NCBI GenBank assembly: GCA_034769895.1
Contig: CM068373.1
Location: forward strand, 278,646,658-278,710,657
DNA length: 64,000 bases
DNA from: Magicicada septendecula
Taxonomy: Eukaryota; Arthropoda; Insecta; Hemiptera; Cicadidae
Direction of reading: 5' to 3'
Within the stretch, counting starts at the first letter, position 1, and every line of letters begins with the position of its first letter. Of the stretch, positions 44,680 to 55,880 are shown piece by piece. A model generated the notes under the pieces. It did no database searches. It was not told where the DNA came from and was given only the letters and a program-made list of their open reading frames with translations. Both the position numbers and the translations under genes were made by a program.

Positions 44680-45284
44680 ATTGTTTACGTAATGATATAT
44701 AACAGCGTAATTCCTGTTCGTAATTTTAACAACTAACACAGCTTTATTAATTGTTGGACAAATCTAACTTAAAATTTTGTATAAGTTTGCTTTGGTTGTT
44801 TTCAACTGTTGTTTGTGTCAAATTAAGGTTTCTTATCAGCAACTTTATTGGTGTCAGTTATTCTGTTTCTACTGTACAACATAACGATTCGTAAGACAGT
44901 CCTATAGATGTGACACCATTTACAATAAACTGCTCCTATTTTTTAGGCCGTCGAAAGGGATGTAATGAGTAGAAAACGGCCCATTACAGTAGTTTAGATA
45001 CTCTCCACTCTGAGTTGACTTTTCATGTTTTCAAACACAAAATCAATCATACGGACTAAAATCGTGGGATTAGAAGAGCTGGAATATTACATGAAGTCCT
45101 TTTTGGCTAAACACTTGTCCACGAAACTTGTGATACCATGTAGAGTGTTATCGTGTTGAAGCGTTGAGGAGTAAAATCGTGCAGCAAAATTTTATGAACA
45201 CATTTTATGCTTTGAATTTACTTAATGCCCAATAAATGTTATCATCAAAAGATGATAGATAAATTACTACTACTATTAAACATT

Positions 45285-45385
45285 ATAATATTTCGGACAT
45301 TATACACCGTTCATAAAAAATCCTAAATACAACGTTTCGAACTATAAAAATCTGAGGTCGTCCTCAGGTGTACATAAATTATTAC
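45285..45385 (-). ncRNA. Hammerhead-like relic
   Basis: The minus strand reads CUGAGGA, then GACCUCAG, an AU-rich spacer, then UUCGAAACGUUGUA. CUGAGGA and GAAACGUUG are hammerhead-like, but helix II does not close properly. Probably the decayed end of a Penelope-like or related repeat. Confidence 0.3.
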
Positions 45386-45504
45386 AACTTCATACAACTT
45401 ACAATCCCGACATGGGTGACTGAACTCGCTAGTTAGCCATAAAGTACGGGGGGTAGTTAAACTTAAAGTTTGTTTACGAAAATCTTCCAGTCGTTTGGGG
45501 ATAA

Positions 45505-45925
45505 TTCTGCGAGAGCATCAAGAGTTGCGTAGCGCTCTGGATACTTCTAGATTACCCATGCCCCTTACAGACGTTTACGTAACTACTCTACCAGTATCCA
45601 TGCATGCTAGCTCGCTACACTCCAAGGCGACACAGATGTATATACTGGACGTCTGAGCGAAACAGTGCACTTTACACTTGGCGATTTTAGAAGTGCGTTT
45701 CGCAGTTATTGTTGCGCTTCATTGGGAAGTAATGATTGCGTTAATTAGTGTGAAACTGTAATAAGATGACATTTATTGTAGTTGATGGACAAAGTTAACT
45801 TGAATTATTGTATAAGAGTGCCTTTTGTGTCTAATTAAAGTCTATAATTAGTGGCTTCGCTGGTGTCAGGTATTTTGTTTCCACTGTACCCACGACGATC
45901 AGGAGTAACCGTCGTAACAATATTG
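45505..45925 (+). mobile_element. LTR-like repeat R, copy 3
   Basis: Same block order as R1, with the closest match to R1 in GCATGCTAGCTCGCTACA and in the 3' end GTACCCACGACGATCAGG..GTCGTAACA. Uninterrupted. Confidence 0.55.
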
Positions 45926-46179
45926 TTCAGTTCTATTTCTGTGACGTGAGGTAAAACATATGTTTACAAACCAAAAAATGGCTCTGTTAAATATTAAACG
46001 CTTACGAAGTTGATAATTTTTACAAATACAAACAAACATTATACCCATTGACTGTTGAATGTTGGCCTCTCAATGTTGTCATTACAGGAGAAAATAAATT
46101 TACTTTTATTATTTTTTTGGCAAACCTTGTATTCTATGTTGTCGTTTCTCTGTCATCTCCACTTCTTACGGCCGGTATC

Positions 46180-46455
46180 TGACTGGAAAACAAATCCTGG
46201 GCTGTTAGGCTGTGGTCCAACATTATTAAACATTATAGTTGTTATCAAATAGCTGGTCTATGATTACAACGCGATCACATAAACTGTACAGAAAAAATTA
46301 TCAAATTCACATTGAAAAGAAAACCAGACGTTTCGGGTGTTCCTATGACGACGGACATCATCAGTGGTGCAGGATAGACGTAAAAGGGTATCGCGAGAGA
46401 CTGAGATTGTGAATACATTTTACGGCAGGCTTCTTCTGTGATCTTTTATTCTAAA
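46180..46455. mobile_element. Family E element, copy 2
   Basis: Shares with 1,240-1,600 the GCTGTTAGGCCGTGGTCCAAC-type block (here split over 46,200-46,222), the TCACATAAACTG block and the GCGAGAGACTGAGAT block. It has the minus-strand hammerhead core at 46,320-46,374. Confidence 0.6.
46320..46374 (-). ncRNA. Hammerhead-like motif (family E, copy 2)
   Basis: CUGAUGA and GAAACGUC are intact on the minus strand, with ACCA just 5' and UGGU just 3' of the core able to form helix I. Helix II pairs imperfectly (UGUCC against GGAACA). Confidence 0.5.
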
Positions 46456-46474
46456 ATGTTAAAAACAGCTGGTT

Positions 46475-47165
46475 AAATCACAATACAATTTCTCTTCTTT
46501 GGCACTACATCCCAACGTGAGCCCTGGCCTCCAACACCAATCTTTTGCAAAGTTCTATCCATTGTCATCTCGATGTAACCCCTCACATCCATTCTTCTGA
46601 GATCATCTAGCACATCATCCAACCATGTTATCCTAGCTCTTTCTGTTTTTATAGACTTGAGCACTCAAGATTTTCTTTGGCTGATCATCCATCCAATCTA
46701 GGTGACCTAGTCATTATATTCGTTGAGCATTTATGAATCTCACAATGTCCTCATGATTCAATAGCACATTTATCTCTTGGTTATTTCTTATTCTCCATGC
46801 ATCGTTTTTAACCGGACCATAAACACGCCTTACGATCTTTCTTTCAACCCTTCTTAGTATTACTTGTTCTTTTTTTGTCAATGGCCATGTCTCGCCTCCA
46901 TAAGTAACAACTGGGCTGATAAGTGTCTTACATATTTTTATTTTTTGTGTTACTACTAAAATGAGTTTGATTCTCAATAGTCTGCTATTGACATAGCACG
47001 CCCTGTTTCCTAATTGTATCCTGTCATGTATTGTAGAGTTTATGCAACCTTCATTATCTATTATTTTACCCAGAGCACAAATTCTCAGGTATCTATAAAA
47101 CCCTGAATACGCATTGAATAGGAGAGTAAAACGATTGTTAGCTGTTACAAACCCGTGTACCAACG
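46475..47165 (-). mobile_element. LINE 3' fragment (L13)
   Basis: A minus frame at 46,714-47,163 (149 codons) and a second at 46,473-46,664. They contain KICKTLISPVVTYGGETW, then LRRVERKIVRRVYGPV, RIRNNQEIN and, past a break, ITWLDDVLDDLRRMDVRG. Same subfamily as L3 (8.2-8.8 kb). The palm is absent. Confidence 0.8.
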
Positions 47166-47169
47166 TCTC

Positions 47170-47735
47170 AAAATTTTTTTAATTTAATGATTCTACTGCG
47201 GGAAATTTAAGAATTGCACCAACGTTTTTATGAAATCTCGTAAATATATCCTACAAATACTGAGAATTTAATGCCAGACTTCGTATCAGCACAACGCATG
47301 CGGTGGGTTAAGGTGATCGGCTCCCAGCCAAACGCAATTACACGCCTGAACCAGCATCGTGAAAAGCACGCCCCAATAACAAGCTAACGTTTTTCATTTC
47401 TGTAACATAACGGTAAACGCATATGCAAAGAAGAAAATATTACACAATATCAAGGTGCGCTTTGTACCATCGTTTACACTCGTACAGGTAGGGGAGTGGT
47501 TGTATACAAAAGTCACTGATTCCAGAATATTTTGCAGTCGAAAACTATTTTTTGAATTAACAATTATCGATCGATAAAAAAATGTTTGTTAAGGGTTACA
47601 AGTGTATGCTTCATTTTATATTCATCTTGTCAATATGTTGTCATAATATTTTTTTCTTAGTCGTTGAATTTTGAACAAAAAAAATTTAGACTTACAAACG
47701 CACTCTTCGTCTTGTTATTTGAATTAGTAGTCTCT
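47170..47735. other. No recognised gene
   Basis: AT-rich; no signal. Confidence 0.4.
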
Positions 47736-47815
47736 GTAATTTCGACTATGTCGTGCTTACTTGGTGAACTGCTACCTGTCATGTTCAGCAAGTAAGCATA
47801 TCAGGTGGCATGATC
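47735..47815. repeat. Partial foldback related to 4.9-5.1 kb repeat
   Basis: CGTGCTTACTTGGTGAACTGC followed by a short inverted partner (AAGTAAGCATATCAGG). Similar to the arm at 4,905-4,930. Confidence 0.4.
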
Positions 47816-48030
47816 CCAACAATCTTAATATCGAAAATGAGTGCAGGTACGGTTATTGAGACAGTACCCAAAATCGCTATCCAGCCATATTGGGCGGGCA
47901 GGCAGAACAAGTCATACACTTGACTCAATCCCATGACCGCAGCGTACCCATATCGATTGTAAATCGTGAACGAAACCAGTCTGCCAGGAAACACTAATTA
48001 ACCATTAAATAATATGGTATTGTGTGAACA
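47785..48030 (-). other. Possible exon-like open frame, unassigned
   Basis: A 69-codon minus-strand frame rich in hydrophobic residues, with a likely membrane segment (WIAILGTVSITVPALIF). It is preceded by a pyrimidine-rich tract and CAG (TTTCCTGGCAG near 47,990-48,000) that would fit a splice acceptor. Its 3' end merges into foldback sequence. I do not recognise the family, and no donor, partner exon or polyadenylation site is evident, so it may be chance. Confidence 0.15.
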
Positions 48031-48049
48031 CTTGAACCGCATGCCTGTT

Positions 48050-48200
48050 ATCTGTCTACCCGTGGCTGCCTCGCGTTAACACCCTACTGGGAGGAGAGAT
48101 GTCGCTAGACCGAGGAGGAAATGGGTTCCGGAACAGGTCCAGGGTCTAATCCTTGGAGTGGTGGTCGTGACGATGACGACGACGATGATATGGTCTCCAA
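48050..48200 (+). mobile_element. LINE 3' tail (L14)
   Basis: A short plus-strand match to the L17 terminus (RGCL.L.P.G.., R.R.EEEMGSGTG-type) followed by GACGATGACGACGACGATGATA. Only the last ~40 codons and the triplet tail remain. Confidence 0.5.
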
Positions 48201-49265
48201 GGATATCGAAGACAAAAATATAGCTTACGAGCGTTAGTACTGACAGTAAACATTAAGCGGGATGTGTTTTAATAATTTTCATTGTAAAAAATTACTTCTT
48301 CTTCGTATTCCATTCCTCTTCTACCGCAAGGTGTAGAGGTTGAGCAAAGGCTAGGGCCTTGGCTTCGAATAGAGTTATCTCGGGAGTACGAGTTATTGCC
48401 TCCTAAGCCTCCAAGCCTGCTTTGGAGTTGCTTCAGCTGCCCGTTCATATGGCTAAACCTACTTCCTGGGACGTGCTTTTGCAAGTCCATAAAGACCAGG
48501 TATTGCAACTTCCTGGGACCAGGTTGCAACTCCATAAAGAGAATGTCATTTCCTAAAATTCTCTATTATAAGCTGTTGTTATAGCACCAATACTCGGTCG
48601 CCAGATCCTCGCCAGTGGTAACAGGGTGCGCCGGATGAAAAAACATCGCTCGGGAAGGTGAGGTTGACGGTTGTATGGAAGAGGCTGTTTAAAACGCATC
48701 CCGTACGTTAAACCCCTTAAAAAATTACAATTAAGATTATAACGATACAAAAAAAGTCCAAAGAGCTCGTTCAATCATCATTTCCAGGTTTTGTTTACCA
48801 TTTTACTGTGTCACCTGCAGGAGATTTAAAAGCTTCCGACAAAATCCATAAGTCGTACAGTGTAATTAAAACGCCGACGGTTGTTGTTCAGAGCGAAATT
48901 TGAGAATTGCCGGAAAAATAGGAATGTTTGGTCAGTCAGTTCGTTGGTGCGCAGTTACGTCGCCCTCTGTAGGGTTAAGCCTACGGTTTAACAAATTAAT
49001 TTTTCCAAGTGAAATTTAATTTCCAATCAACGCTATTTGAACAGAAAAAAACTCGCAGAAAACCTACGTATATCAATTTTGTTTGTAAACACAAAACGAG
49101 TGACACGTGTCAGCTGTAAACTCATCGCACAAAACACGTGCAGACAAGCACGCGCGCGCGCACACACATACAGAGTCGCAGGATTCGTTTGTAATTGACG
49201 ACATAAGCGGAAACACGAATACTTCGTTCACGTCAAATTTTTTTTCTTTTCTGTAGCATTAGACC
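48200..49265. other. No recognised gene
   Basis: Includes a local repeat of TTCCTGGGAC..GCAACTCCATAAAGA-type phrases (48,465-48,540), a short direct duplication. An 88-codon minus frame (48,269-48,535) is unassigned. Confidence 0.35.
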
Positions 49266-49269
49266 CATG

Positions 49270-50060
49270 ACCGTGGACCAAATCATCATCGTCATCATCA
49301 TCAGCCGTGGCTCTACAACTCTTCGTGGGTCTTGGCCTGCTCCAAGAGTCTACTCCATTCTTCCTTATTGCGTGCCCTGGCTTTCCAGTTTCATTTGTTA
49401 AGCTTTCCGAGGTCCTCCCCTATCTGATCTTTGAATCTACTTCGGAGTCTTCCCTTTGTTCTACTACCCATTGGTTTCCGATAAAAGATATGTTTTGTAG
49501 GCTGTCCTTCCTCCATTTCTCTATGTGTCCAACCTACCTTAGCCTGTATATTTTGCGTATCCTGACAATGTCCGGCTCTTTTAAAGATTGTATAGCGACC
49601 TAGAAGTCTCGTCAAGGCTTTTGTCATCGTCAAGGCTTCTGAAGCACATATCAGCACCAGCCTGATGTTTTGTAAATGTTGCATTTCGTGCTTCTTGAGA
49701 TGAAGCTAGATGCTACGTGCTTTTTTAATCCACAATAGGTCTATGTTTTATTTGCCAGATATATTCTTCTTATTTCCGTGTTGGTGTCGTTAGTGCTGTT
49801 TACCTGTGAGCCAAGATATATGCACTCTATTACTGCCCCTATATTTTTTTTATCTATTTCAAGGTTTTGAGGGGTTAAATTTAGTGGTAGTTTGTGGGTA
49901 TATATATTTTCTTTTCTCCAAGTTTATCTGCAGTCCAATTTTATTTAAGTTTTCCTCTAATGCTATTAAGGAAGGCTTTTTCATATGAGATCTCGTTTTG
50001 TCCTGGCAATTAGATCAATATTATCTGTTTATGCTAAAAGTTGTATACTTTTGTTTAAGA
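49270..50060 (-). mobile_element. LINE 3' fragment (L15)
   Basis: Minus strand with frameshifts: a linker with IGLQINLEKK, then ECIYLGSQVN, CGLKKHVASSFISRSTKC, a remnant of the YG.E.W block, RKIYRLRWVGHIEKW, and a G.RSRFKDQI tail. ATCATCATCGTCATCATCATC at 49,283-49,305 is the triplet 3' tail (GAT/GAC on the coding strand). Only the palm-proximal part and C-terminus remain. Confidence 0.7.
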
Positions 50061-50299
50061 CCGTACCTCTTGTGTTTATTATTGCCGTGGGCCACAACAC
50101 CGCCAAAGAGAAACGAGTCTGCACTTAATTGTGAGAAATAACGAGCTGCAGGGATATTAATATGGTGGTCTTGTTAAGGTGGCAAACGTGGATATTGACT
50201 GAGGTCCGCCACAGCGATATTGTTTTGCCCCAGCAGTAGGTGTTTGACGGATTTGTATTGACTCGATCCTATGAGCGAAACCCACAGCACAACATAACA

Positions 50300-50549
50300 G
50301 ACCAAGAGCTGGCGACGAAAAAGTTTACGGTATTCCAGTACACTTGATACTTTGTACAGAAATTCATCTTGACTTGCTAGAAACGGAGTGGAGAGTCTGG
50401 AGAGTTGCTACCGGTTCTCTTGCCGCCCTCAACGCCTCAGAGGGCTTGCCCATTCCGTTTCTAGCAAGTCAAGTTGAATTTCTATACAAAGTGTCAAGCA
50501 TAACCAAATACCGTGAGCATTTTCGTCTCCAGCTCTTGGTCTGTTACGA
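50300..50549. repeat. Foldback inverted repeat, ~95-bp arms
   Basis: 50,301-50,396 and 50,452-50,549 are inverted copies (ACCAAGAGCTGG.GACGAAAA; GACTTGCTAGAAACGGA). A 55-bp loop contains GCCCTCAACGCCTCAGAGGGC, itself a hairpin. Short frames here are arm translations. Confidence 0.75.
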
Positions 50550-50749
50550 CTGAAAGTACGTAAAGTGATTGAACTGCCTCTATTTTTTCGATGGACGAGT
50601 TAATATATCCATCGTCTCGAAAATATTAAAACTTAAGGAAGGTTTTCACGAGAAACCTTCCAAGATATTTGGAACATACACGAGAAACGTACACGAAGTA
50701 GTTCCATCCAAGATAATTAAAACTGGATACCTGTTCCAAGACGTTTCCA

Positions 50750-51230
50750 TTTACCTCTATCTTTGTCCTTACAAAGCCATTACTTCCCTCTAAAAGCCAT
50801 TATTTTTGTTCTATGTGGAGACAGCACCAAGACTCATGCAAAATTTATCAAGATGAAAACTCCCCTCTGCAAGCCATTTTCTGTCTGTAGTATAATAACA
50901 ACATCGTCTGCATATAAAATAATACTAAGTGTACATTGCGGAGAAAGCTCAATTCCTTCTATCTTTTAATGATACCGTCCAAATAAATATTTCGAAGTAT
51001 AGCGGAGATACAACAACCTTGTCTATCTCCTTTATTTGTCTTAACTGTCAATCGTTTTCCCGTATCAATGACAACAGAGGTGTTCTGATACCGACTTTTA
51101 ATCACCCTGACAAGATGCAAAGGAAAACCTCTTCTGATCATAATCTTCCACAAGACATCCCTATCCAGTCTCTCAAATGCCTTCTGAAAATCAGTAAAGG
51201 CCATATGAGTGTCTAAATTAGATCCATAAA
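50750..51230 (-). mobile_element. LINE RT palm fragment (L16)
   Basis: Minus strand 50,959-51,204: AFTDFQKAFERLDRDVLWKI (motif A region with the first catalytic aspartate), GFPLHLVRVIKS, then a GVRQGC-equivalent (GDRQGCCISAIL). A YADD-like box (YMQTMLL shifted) lies near 50,910. It is one of few pieces here that retain the central palm. Frameshifts follow. Confidence 0.8.
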
Positions 51231-51765
51231 CATTAAAAATAAATTACGTTGTGTTCTAAACAACTTGAAAATATGTATTTATGTATCTTTAAGAGCGTAC
51301 GCCAAACTTACACTTCCGCTGTAGGCAGATTGGAGGCCAGGTTAAACGCCAAGTTCAAAATGAGGAAACCATTGCCATTTCTAGTGCACAAAGCACAAAA
51401 CGTTTAACCTATATTTCAAGTGGTTTCAACGTACGTATGATTCTCAGCTGATAAAGGAAAACGATATATTTCCGTTTGTTCCATATTTAATCACAAAATC
51501 AGGGACGTCGTCTCAATCAGCGCAGTTGTATTCGTTTCCGTTAACACTATTCAGTTTTACATAATCATATGTAACATTACAAATAAATTTCAATGTATTT
51601 TTCTTATTTCTCTTAAATCTAATTAAAAACGTTTTAATAAAACGTAAGCAAAATCAATTTGGTTTTCACAAATAAACGCTTAAGACTCTAAAAGAAAAGA
51701 GAAAATATAAAATATGACATTGAAAGCTGAAATAAATTGGTCACAGAGTAAAATTTCATCATCAT
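51230..51765. other. No recognised gene
   Basis: AT-rich; no signal. Confidence 0.4.
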
Positions 51766-52330
51766 TATCATCATCACCACCACCACTCCAAGGATTAGGC
51801 CCTAGACCTGTTCCGCTACCCATCTCCTCCTCGGTCTACCGACATCTCTCTTCCCAGTAGGATATAACCCAAGGCAGCCACGGGTAGACGGATATCAGGC
51901 ATGCGGTTTAAGCGTTCACAACATCTCCTTCTGTAGTCTTCAATCTTCTGGTGCAATAACACAATGTTTACATTTTGTCTAATATCCTCCATTCCTTCTC
52001 TGATCCAAGAGAGAATAACCTTGCGTACCTCTTAGAAATTTCATTTTGGCTGCCTGAATCCTCTGCACGACCCTTTTACCAAGAGTCTATGTCTCACTAG
52101 CATACAGGAATGTGGAGACAGCCACAGTTTTGTAAAATTTCATTTGGGTATCCTTCCGTGTTTTATTTTTCAGGTACCCCTGAATCGTTCCACAGATGAG
52201 TCTAAATTTCGATAGCTTACTACCCCAATCAATATCGGTTTCATGTGAGATATCATAACCCAGATAATTAAAATGACTATCCTGATACAAAATTTTATTA
52301 TTTAAGACTATAGTTTAAAATTTATATTTA
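51765..52330 (-). mobile_element. LINE 3' fragment (L17)
   Basis: Minus strand: FNYLGYDISHETDIDWGSKL, YLKNKTRKDTQMKFYKTVAV, FLYASET, and after breaks KFLRGTQGYSLLDQRRN and a VGRPRRRWV block. A GAT/GGT triplet tail at 51,757-51,787 (CATCATCATTATCATCATC on the plus strand). Confidence 0.78.
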
Positions 52331-53970
52331 CAAATTTCACTGAATTGTCTTGCATAACCTTTGCTAAATTCTAATACAGTATTAAACATAGTTTATTGAT
52401 TTTGATTAAAAGTAATAAACATAAAATATTTCGAAACGTTTTGTGAATTATAACAATAATTATTATGAATTATAAGCTAATTTTTGGCTTTTATGTTATG
52501 AATAATAACAATTATTTGAGATTTAGGCTTAAGGTGAAACTCGGGGGGGGGGTTAGTGAAAATATTGGGGGAACTGAGTCATTAACCTTAAGGAGGGCGA
52601 ATGGAATCAATTGTATTAATGATAATGACATTTTTGTGTTTGATCATAATAAGAACAAATTCATTCGCTTCTCATTTATGTCACTGATGTGTGTTACCCA
52701 ACTTGTACTTGTTCTTGTGGCTGTAATATCTAGCAAGTCGTACCGAATACTGCATCACTGACCGATACATTCAAATGTCACGCGATCGTATTGAAAAAGA
52801 CGCTGCGGGGTGACATTGAACTCCATTAATCTTCATAACTGTGAAACCCTCTCACTTCTTGGCGCAGCAGACTGGAAACCATTCGTCAGTCAGGACGTGC
52901 CGAGCGCGCTTTAATGTTTCTCTCCTGTTCTCCATATTCAGTTTTTGACTATGTAGTGTTAGTATTTATTTTTAGTATGTTATGTTTGGTGTCGTTTTTC
53001 GTATCGCGTTAGACGCGAATAAATAATGTATAAAAGCCGTAAACAAGCACCGTTCGAATTGTCATGAAATGACTTGGAGATGAAGATGACCTACGCAGAG
53101 GAGACGAAACGTATGGGTAAAGGTTAAATGTGTATATTAAGGTTAAAACACAACTGCACAGTAACGTCTGTGTTTAAATCAAATAAAACAATGGTTATCA
53201 GTAGTAAACAAATCTTTGTTAAGAAAATGTTTTACATTACTTACTTTTTTTATGAAGATGTCAACAACACCATGGAGACTAAACATAATTAAAATAGTAA
53301 CAAGTAAGTAAACAAATGCTATTTTAGCGGCATCTTTGAACAACGCTTTTTCACACCAAGTTCTTAAGCTTTGTCATACGCTCATATAAGATGCCTATAA
53401 TTTCAGGAACGTCATCCACTCCTTAATCTGCGGTCTTCCAGCACCCTAAGAAATTTTGTAATAATGCCATTTTTTGTTGCACTTTTTGGATGTCTACTTG
53501 TGGGATCATCTTCAGTGCTTTTACGACCACGTTTCAACTCGAGTGTGCCCACTTACCGTTATTTCTGAAGGTGCAGCATCTCCTAACATAATTACAATTT
53601 CGTTTTGATTTTTCGTTGGCGCTAAAACGTTTTTAACAGAGAATTCATCACAAAACGATGTTTGAGTTTGTGCCTTTTAAAAACACGCGTAACAGCTGGT
53701 ATTTGAAAATTTCAAACAGCTGGTAAAAAGTGAATAAATTGACAGATATATCTGGAAATTAACAGGTGTTCACGCGAAGTATACGTCTTACAGCACACGA
53801 AAGATTTTAGTTCTACCACTGAGCTATAGAGGTCGTTCCGCGAACTTTTCTACTGGCTCTCGTAATAAAGGAAAATCTATAAAGACAAATAAAATGAATA
53901 TCAGAAATAATAAGAAGATATAGGACGATGAAACAGAACCTAACGAACTTGGAAGACGGAACAGACAAAT
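52330..53970. other. Mostly unassigned; weak PLE-end-like motif
   Basis: The 98-codon plus frame at 52,465-52,761 is low-complexity N-rich at its start and unrecognised. Around 53,070-53,105 GATGAAGATGACC is followed by GACGAAACGTATGG, a degenerate hammerhead/PLE-end-like order (the first C of the core is changed). Otherwise no signal. Confidence 0.3.
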
Positions 53971-53990
53971 ACTGATGACTCGTTGGGCAC

Positions 53991-54345
53991 TTGGTGAAAC
54001 ATATTAATACAAAGGTTTTTAAAAATATATGTTTTGAAACTTCATTAGTTATGTTTTGAAGTTGTTATGTAGTTTAGTTTATACTTTGCATTCAGATTAT
54101 AATTAGTTTTTACAGACACTTGACCTTCCCTTAGCTTCTCCAACCCATCCCCCCTCCTTCATCACACCTCACACATGTCCCGATACAAACGCCCTAAACA
54201 TACGTTCACCACTCTTACAGCTTCTGTTAGTTGTTCACTGATCTCTTTGAGAATAGCTTCATAAGCTGAAACAGCTGTCAGAGTTAAATAAAAACTGTGA
54301 AACGTACCAAGTGCTTATATATTTTTAAAAACCTTTGAACAGACA
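53991..54345. mobile_element. Family F foldback, copy 2
   Basis: A short left terminus, then the F right-arm blocks (CTTGACCTTCCCTTAGC, GAAACGTACCAAGTG, AAAAACCTTTG). The left arm is mostly missing. Confidence 0.6.
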
Positions 54346-54349
54346 AATG

Positions 54350-55365
54350 CCTGAACCGTGATAGCGAAGGCGACAATGATTTCTGTTTTTCTGTGGAAGT
54401 TGGTTTCCGCAGATCTGTTAGGTTACCATCACTGGGTAACAAAGTTGTGTTACTGTGCTACTCGCTGCGCCGCGCATAAATCTATTTAGCAGCTCTGCGT
54501 CACAGCGCAGTGAGTTATAGCAACCTGCTGTCCCAATATCGCCGTCGATCGGTTTAGAGTTGAATATGTTGTCCGTATTGTATGGGTCCGGATGTGATTT
54601 ACCGTCAGTGGAGATTAATGAATACCGTATTGCAGTCTGTTAATTGTTTCGGTAATAAATCCAAGTCCTTGTGAAAATGTTGCATATATCAAACTTGCTT
54701 CCGGTAGACTCCTTCCCCCTGTAGTCATCTTACGCTTACGCTTTTATAGCACTAGAATTTTAGCAGTACTCTATAACAAAGCCAATCGATATTTTTTTTT
54801 CTTTTTTTAAGACGGCAGGTGGGAAGGGTGTAAATGTCAGGAAGTATGCACACTTCAGGGGACTGTGGGTTTCGGTATTATGTGTACCCGACCCATTAAA
54901 AAACAACCTCCCTTTCCTCTTTAGCACTGTTTGACACATTACTTTGGGCCAGACATATTATTCTTTAGCCCTAGGGCTTACGAATACGAATAACAATAAA
55001 TATAATAATAACAACTTTTATTATATTTATCTGCAAAGGCATTCGCAGATGAGTTTGCTATACTTTCTAAACATCTGACATCTGCAGTAACAGAACTTAA
55101 TTTTTTAGACGACATAGCCAGTAGAACAGGCTTAAAAAAAATGTATGCATTCTCCGGAGTCGCTCTCTATTATCGGTTTAAATAATAATGTGGAATTTTT
55201 CTTGAGTTTGAGCTGCGCCCTCAACTGTGAAAACGTGTCAGTATTATTTCAGTCATTACCTCAGCGGACTGCAATCCCATTGAAAACACAGCAGACGACC
55301 GCTAACCGAAAACTCGCTAACAACTAGTATGCTTCCTGCAGAACTCGCTCGCTTGAGAAAGTACA
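54350..55365. other. No recognised gene
   Basis: Mixed sequence with poly-T runs near 54,793; the 60-codon frame at 55,145 is unrecognised. Confidence 0.35.
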
Positions 55366-55880
55366 TTTTACTTTTGAAGTCTTCTTCCGGTATTGACCGC
55401 GTCAATAATGTCTTGTATGAAGCACTTCACTCATATTGAACTGAGTATCTATCTATGTGACGATGAGGCCGGCAAGCGAACACGGTTATACATCATTATA
55501 AAGGATGCGTCTTCAAAATTTACCATGTGATTAGTTGTCGTTGGATACTAAGTCAACAGTTCCTAGAAGCAATAGAAATTAATAAACATAAGGATAACAT
55601 CAACAGAGAAGCGGTCACGCTCAGCACGACTTGGTACCCTTTACTTTCTGGTTTGACTGTACGGGAGTTGACTGACCGCACAAATGATGCACACAGTGTA
55701 ACACCTACAGGGCAGGGTCCACTTACCGGACCACCCATCACTACTTCTACACTATATAAATGAGTTCGCTTGCCAGCCTCATCGTCACAGATACTCATTG
55801 TAATATGAGTGAAACGTTTCATACAAGACATTATTGACGCGGTCTATACCGGGAGAAGACTTCAGAAACATAATGGACAC
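55365..55880. mobile_element. Foldback element with hammerhead-like arms (family H)
   Basis: Inverted arms: about 55,372-55,480 and 55,755-55,872 (TTGACGCGGTC, TCTTGTATGAAG and their inverses). In the right arm a perfect six-pair stem (ACTCAT / ATGAGT) is followed by GAAACGTTTC, the helix II plus helix III layout of the other families, but the CUGANGA core is lost (CACAGA). Single locus in this window. Confidence 0.5.

Larger units (their letters stand above)
44501..44770. mobile_element. Hammerhead foldback M4 (older copy)
   Basis: It sits inside R2 between TGTTGGGCAAAATAGAAATT (44,501-44,520) and TGTTGGACAAATCTAACTT (44,752-44,770), an imperfect 18-20-bp duplication. The arms are diverged (ACACTACTATGTAAATATTC and its counterpart). 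The loop holds a CATCATCACCATCATCATTA run. The full end at the right (AACTAACACAGCTTTATTAA) matches the M1 tail. Confidence 0.75.
44190..44905 (+). mobile_element. LTR-like repeat R, copy 2, split by M4
   Basis: R-family homology from 44,200 to 44,520 and again from 44,752 to 44,905. The intervening 230 bp is foldback M4. Order of blocks as in R1, including AACAAGGTGACATTTATTG and a 3' end near ACTGTACAACATAACG. Confidence 0.55.

Noticed and set aside
52465..52761. 98-codon plus frame as a host gene
   Set aside because: No recognisable domain, low-complexity start, no splice or promoter context.
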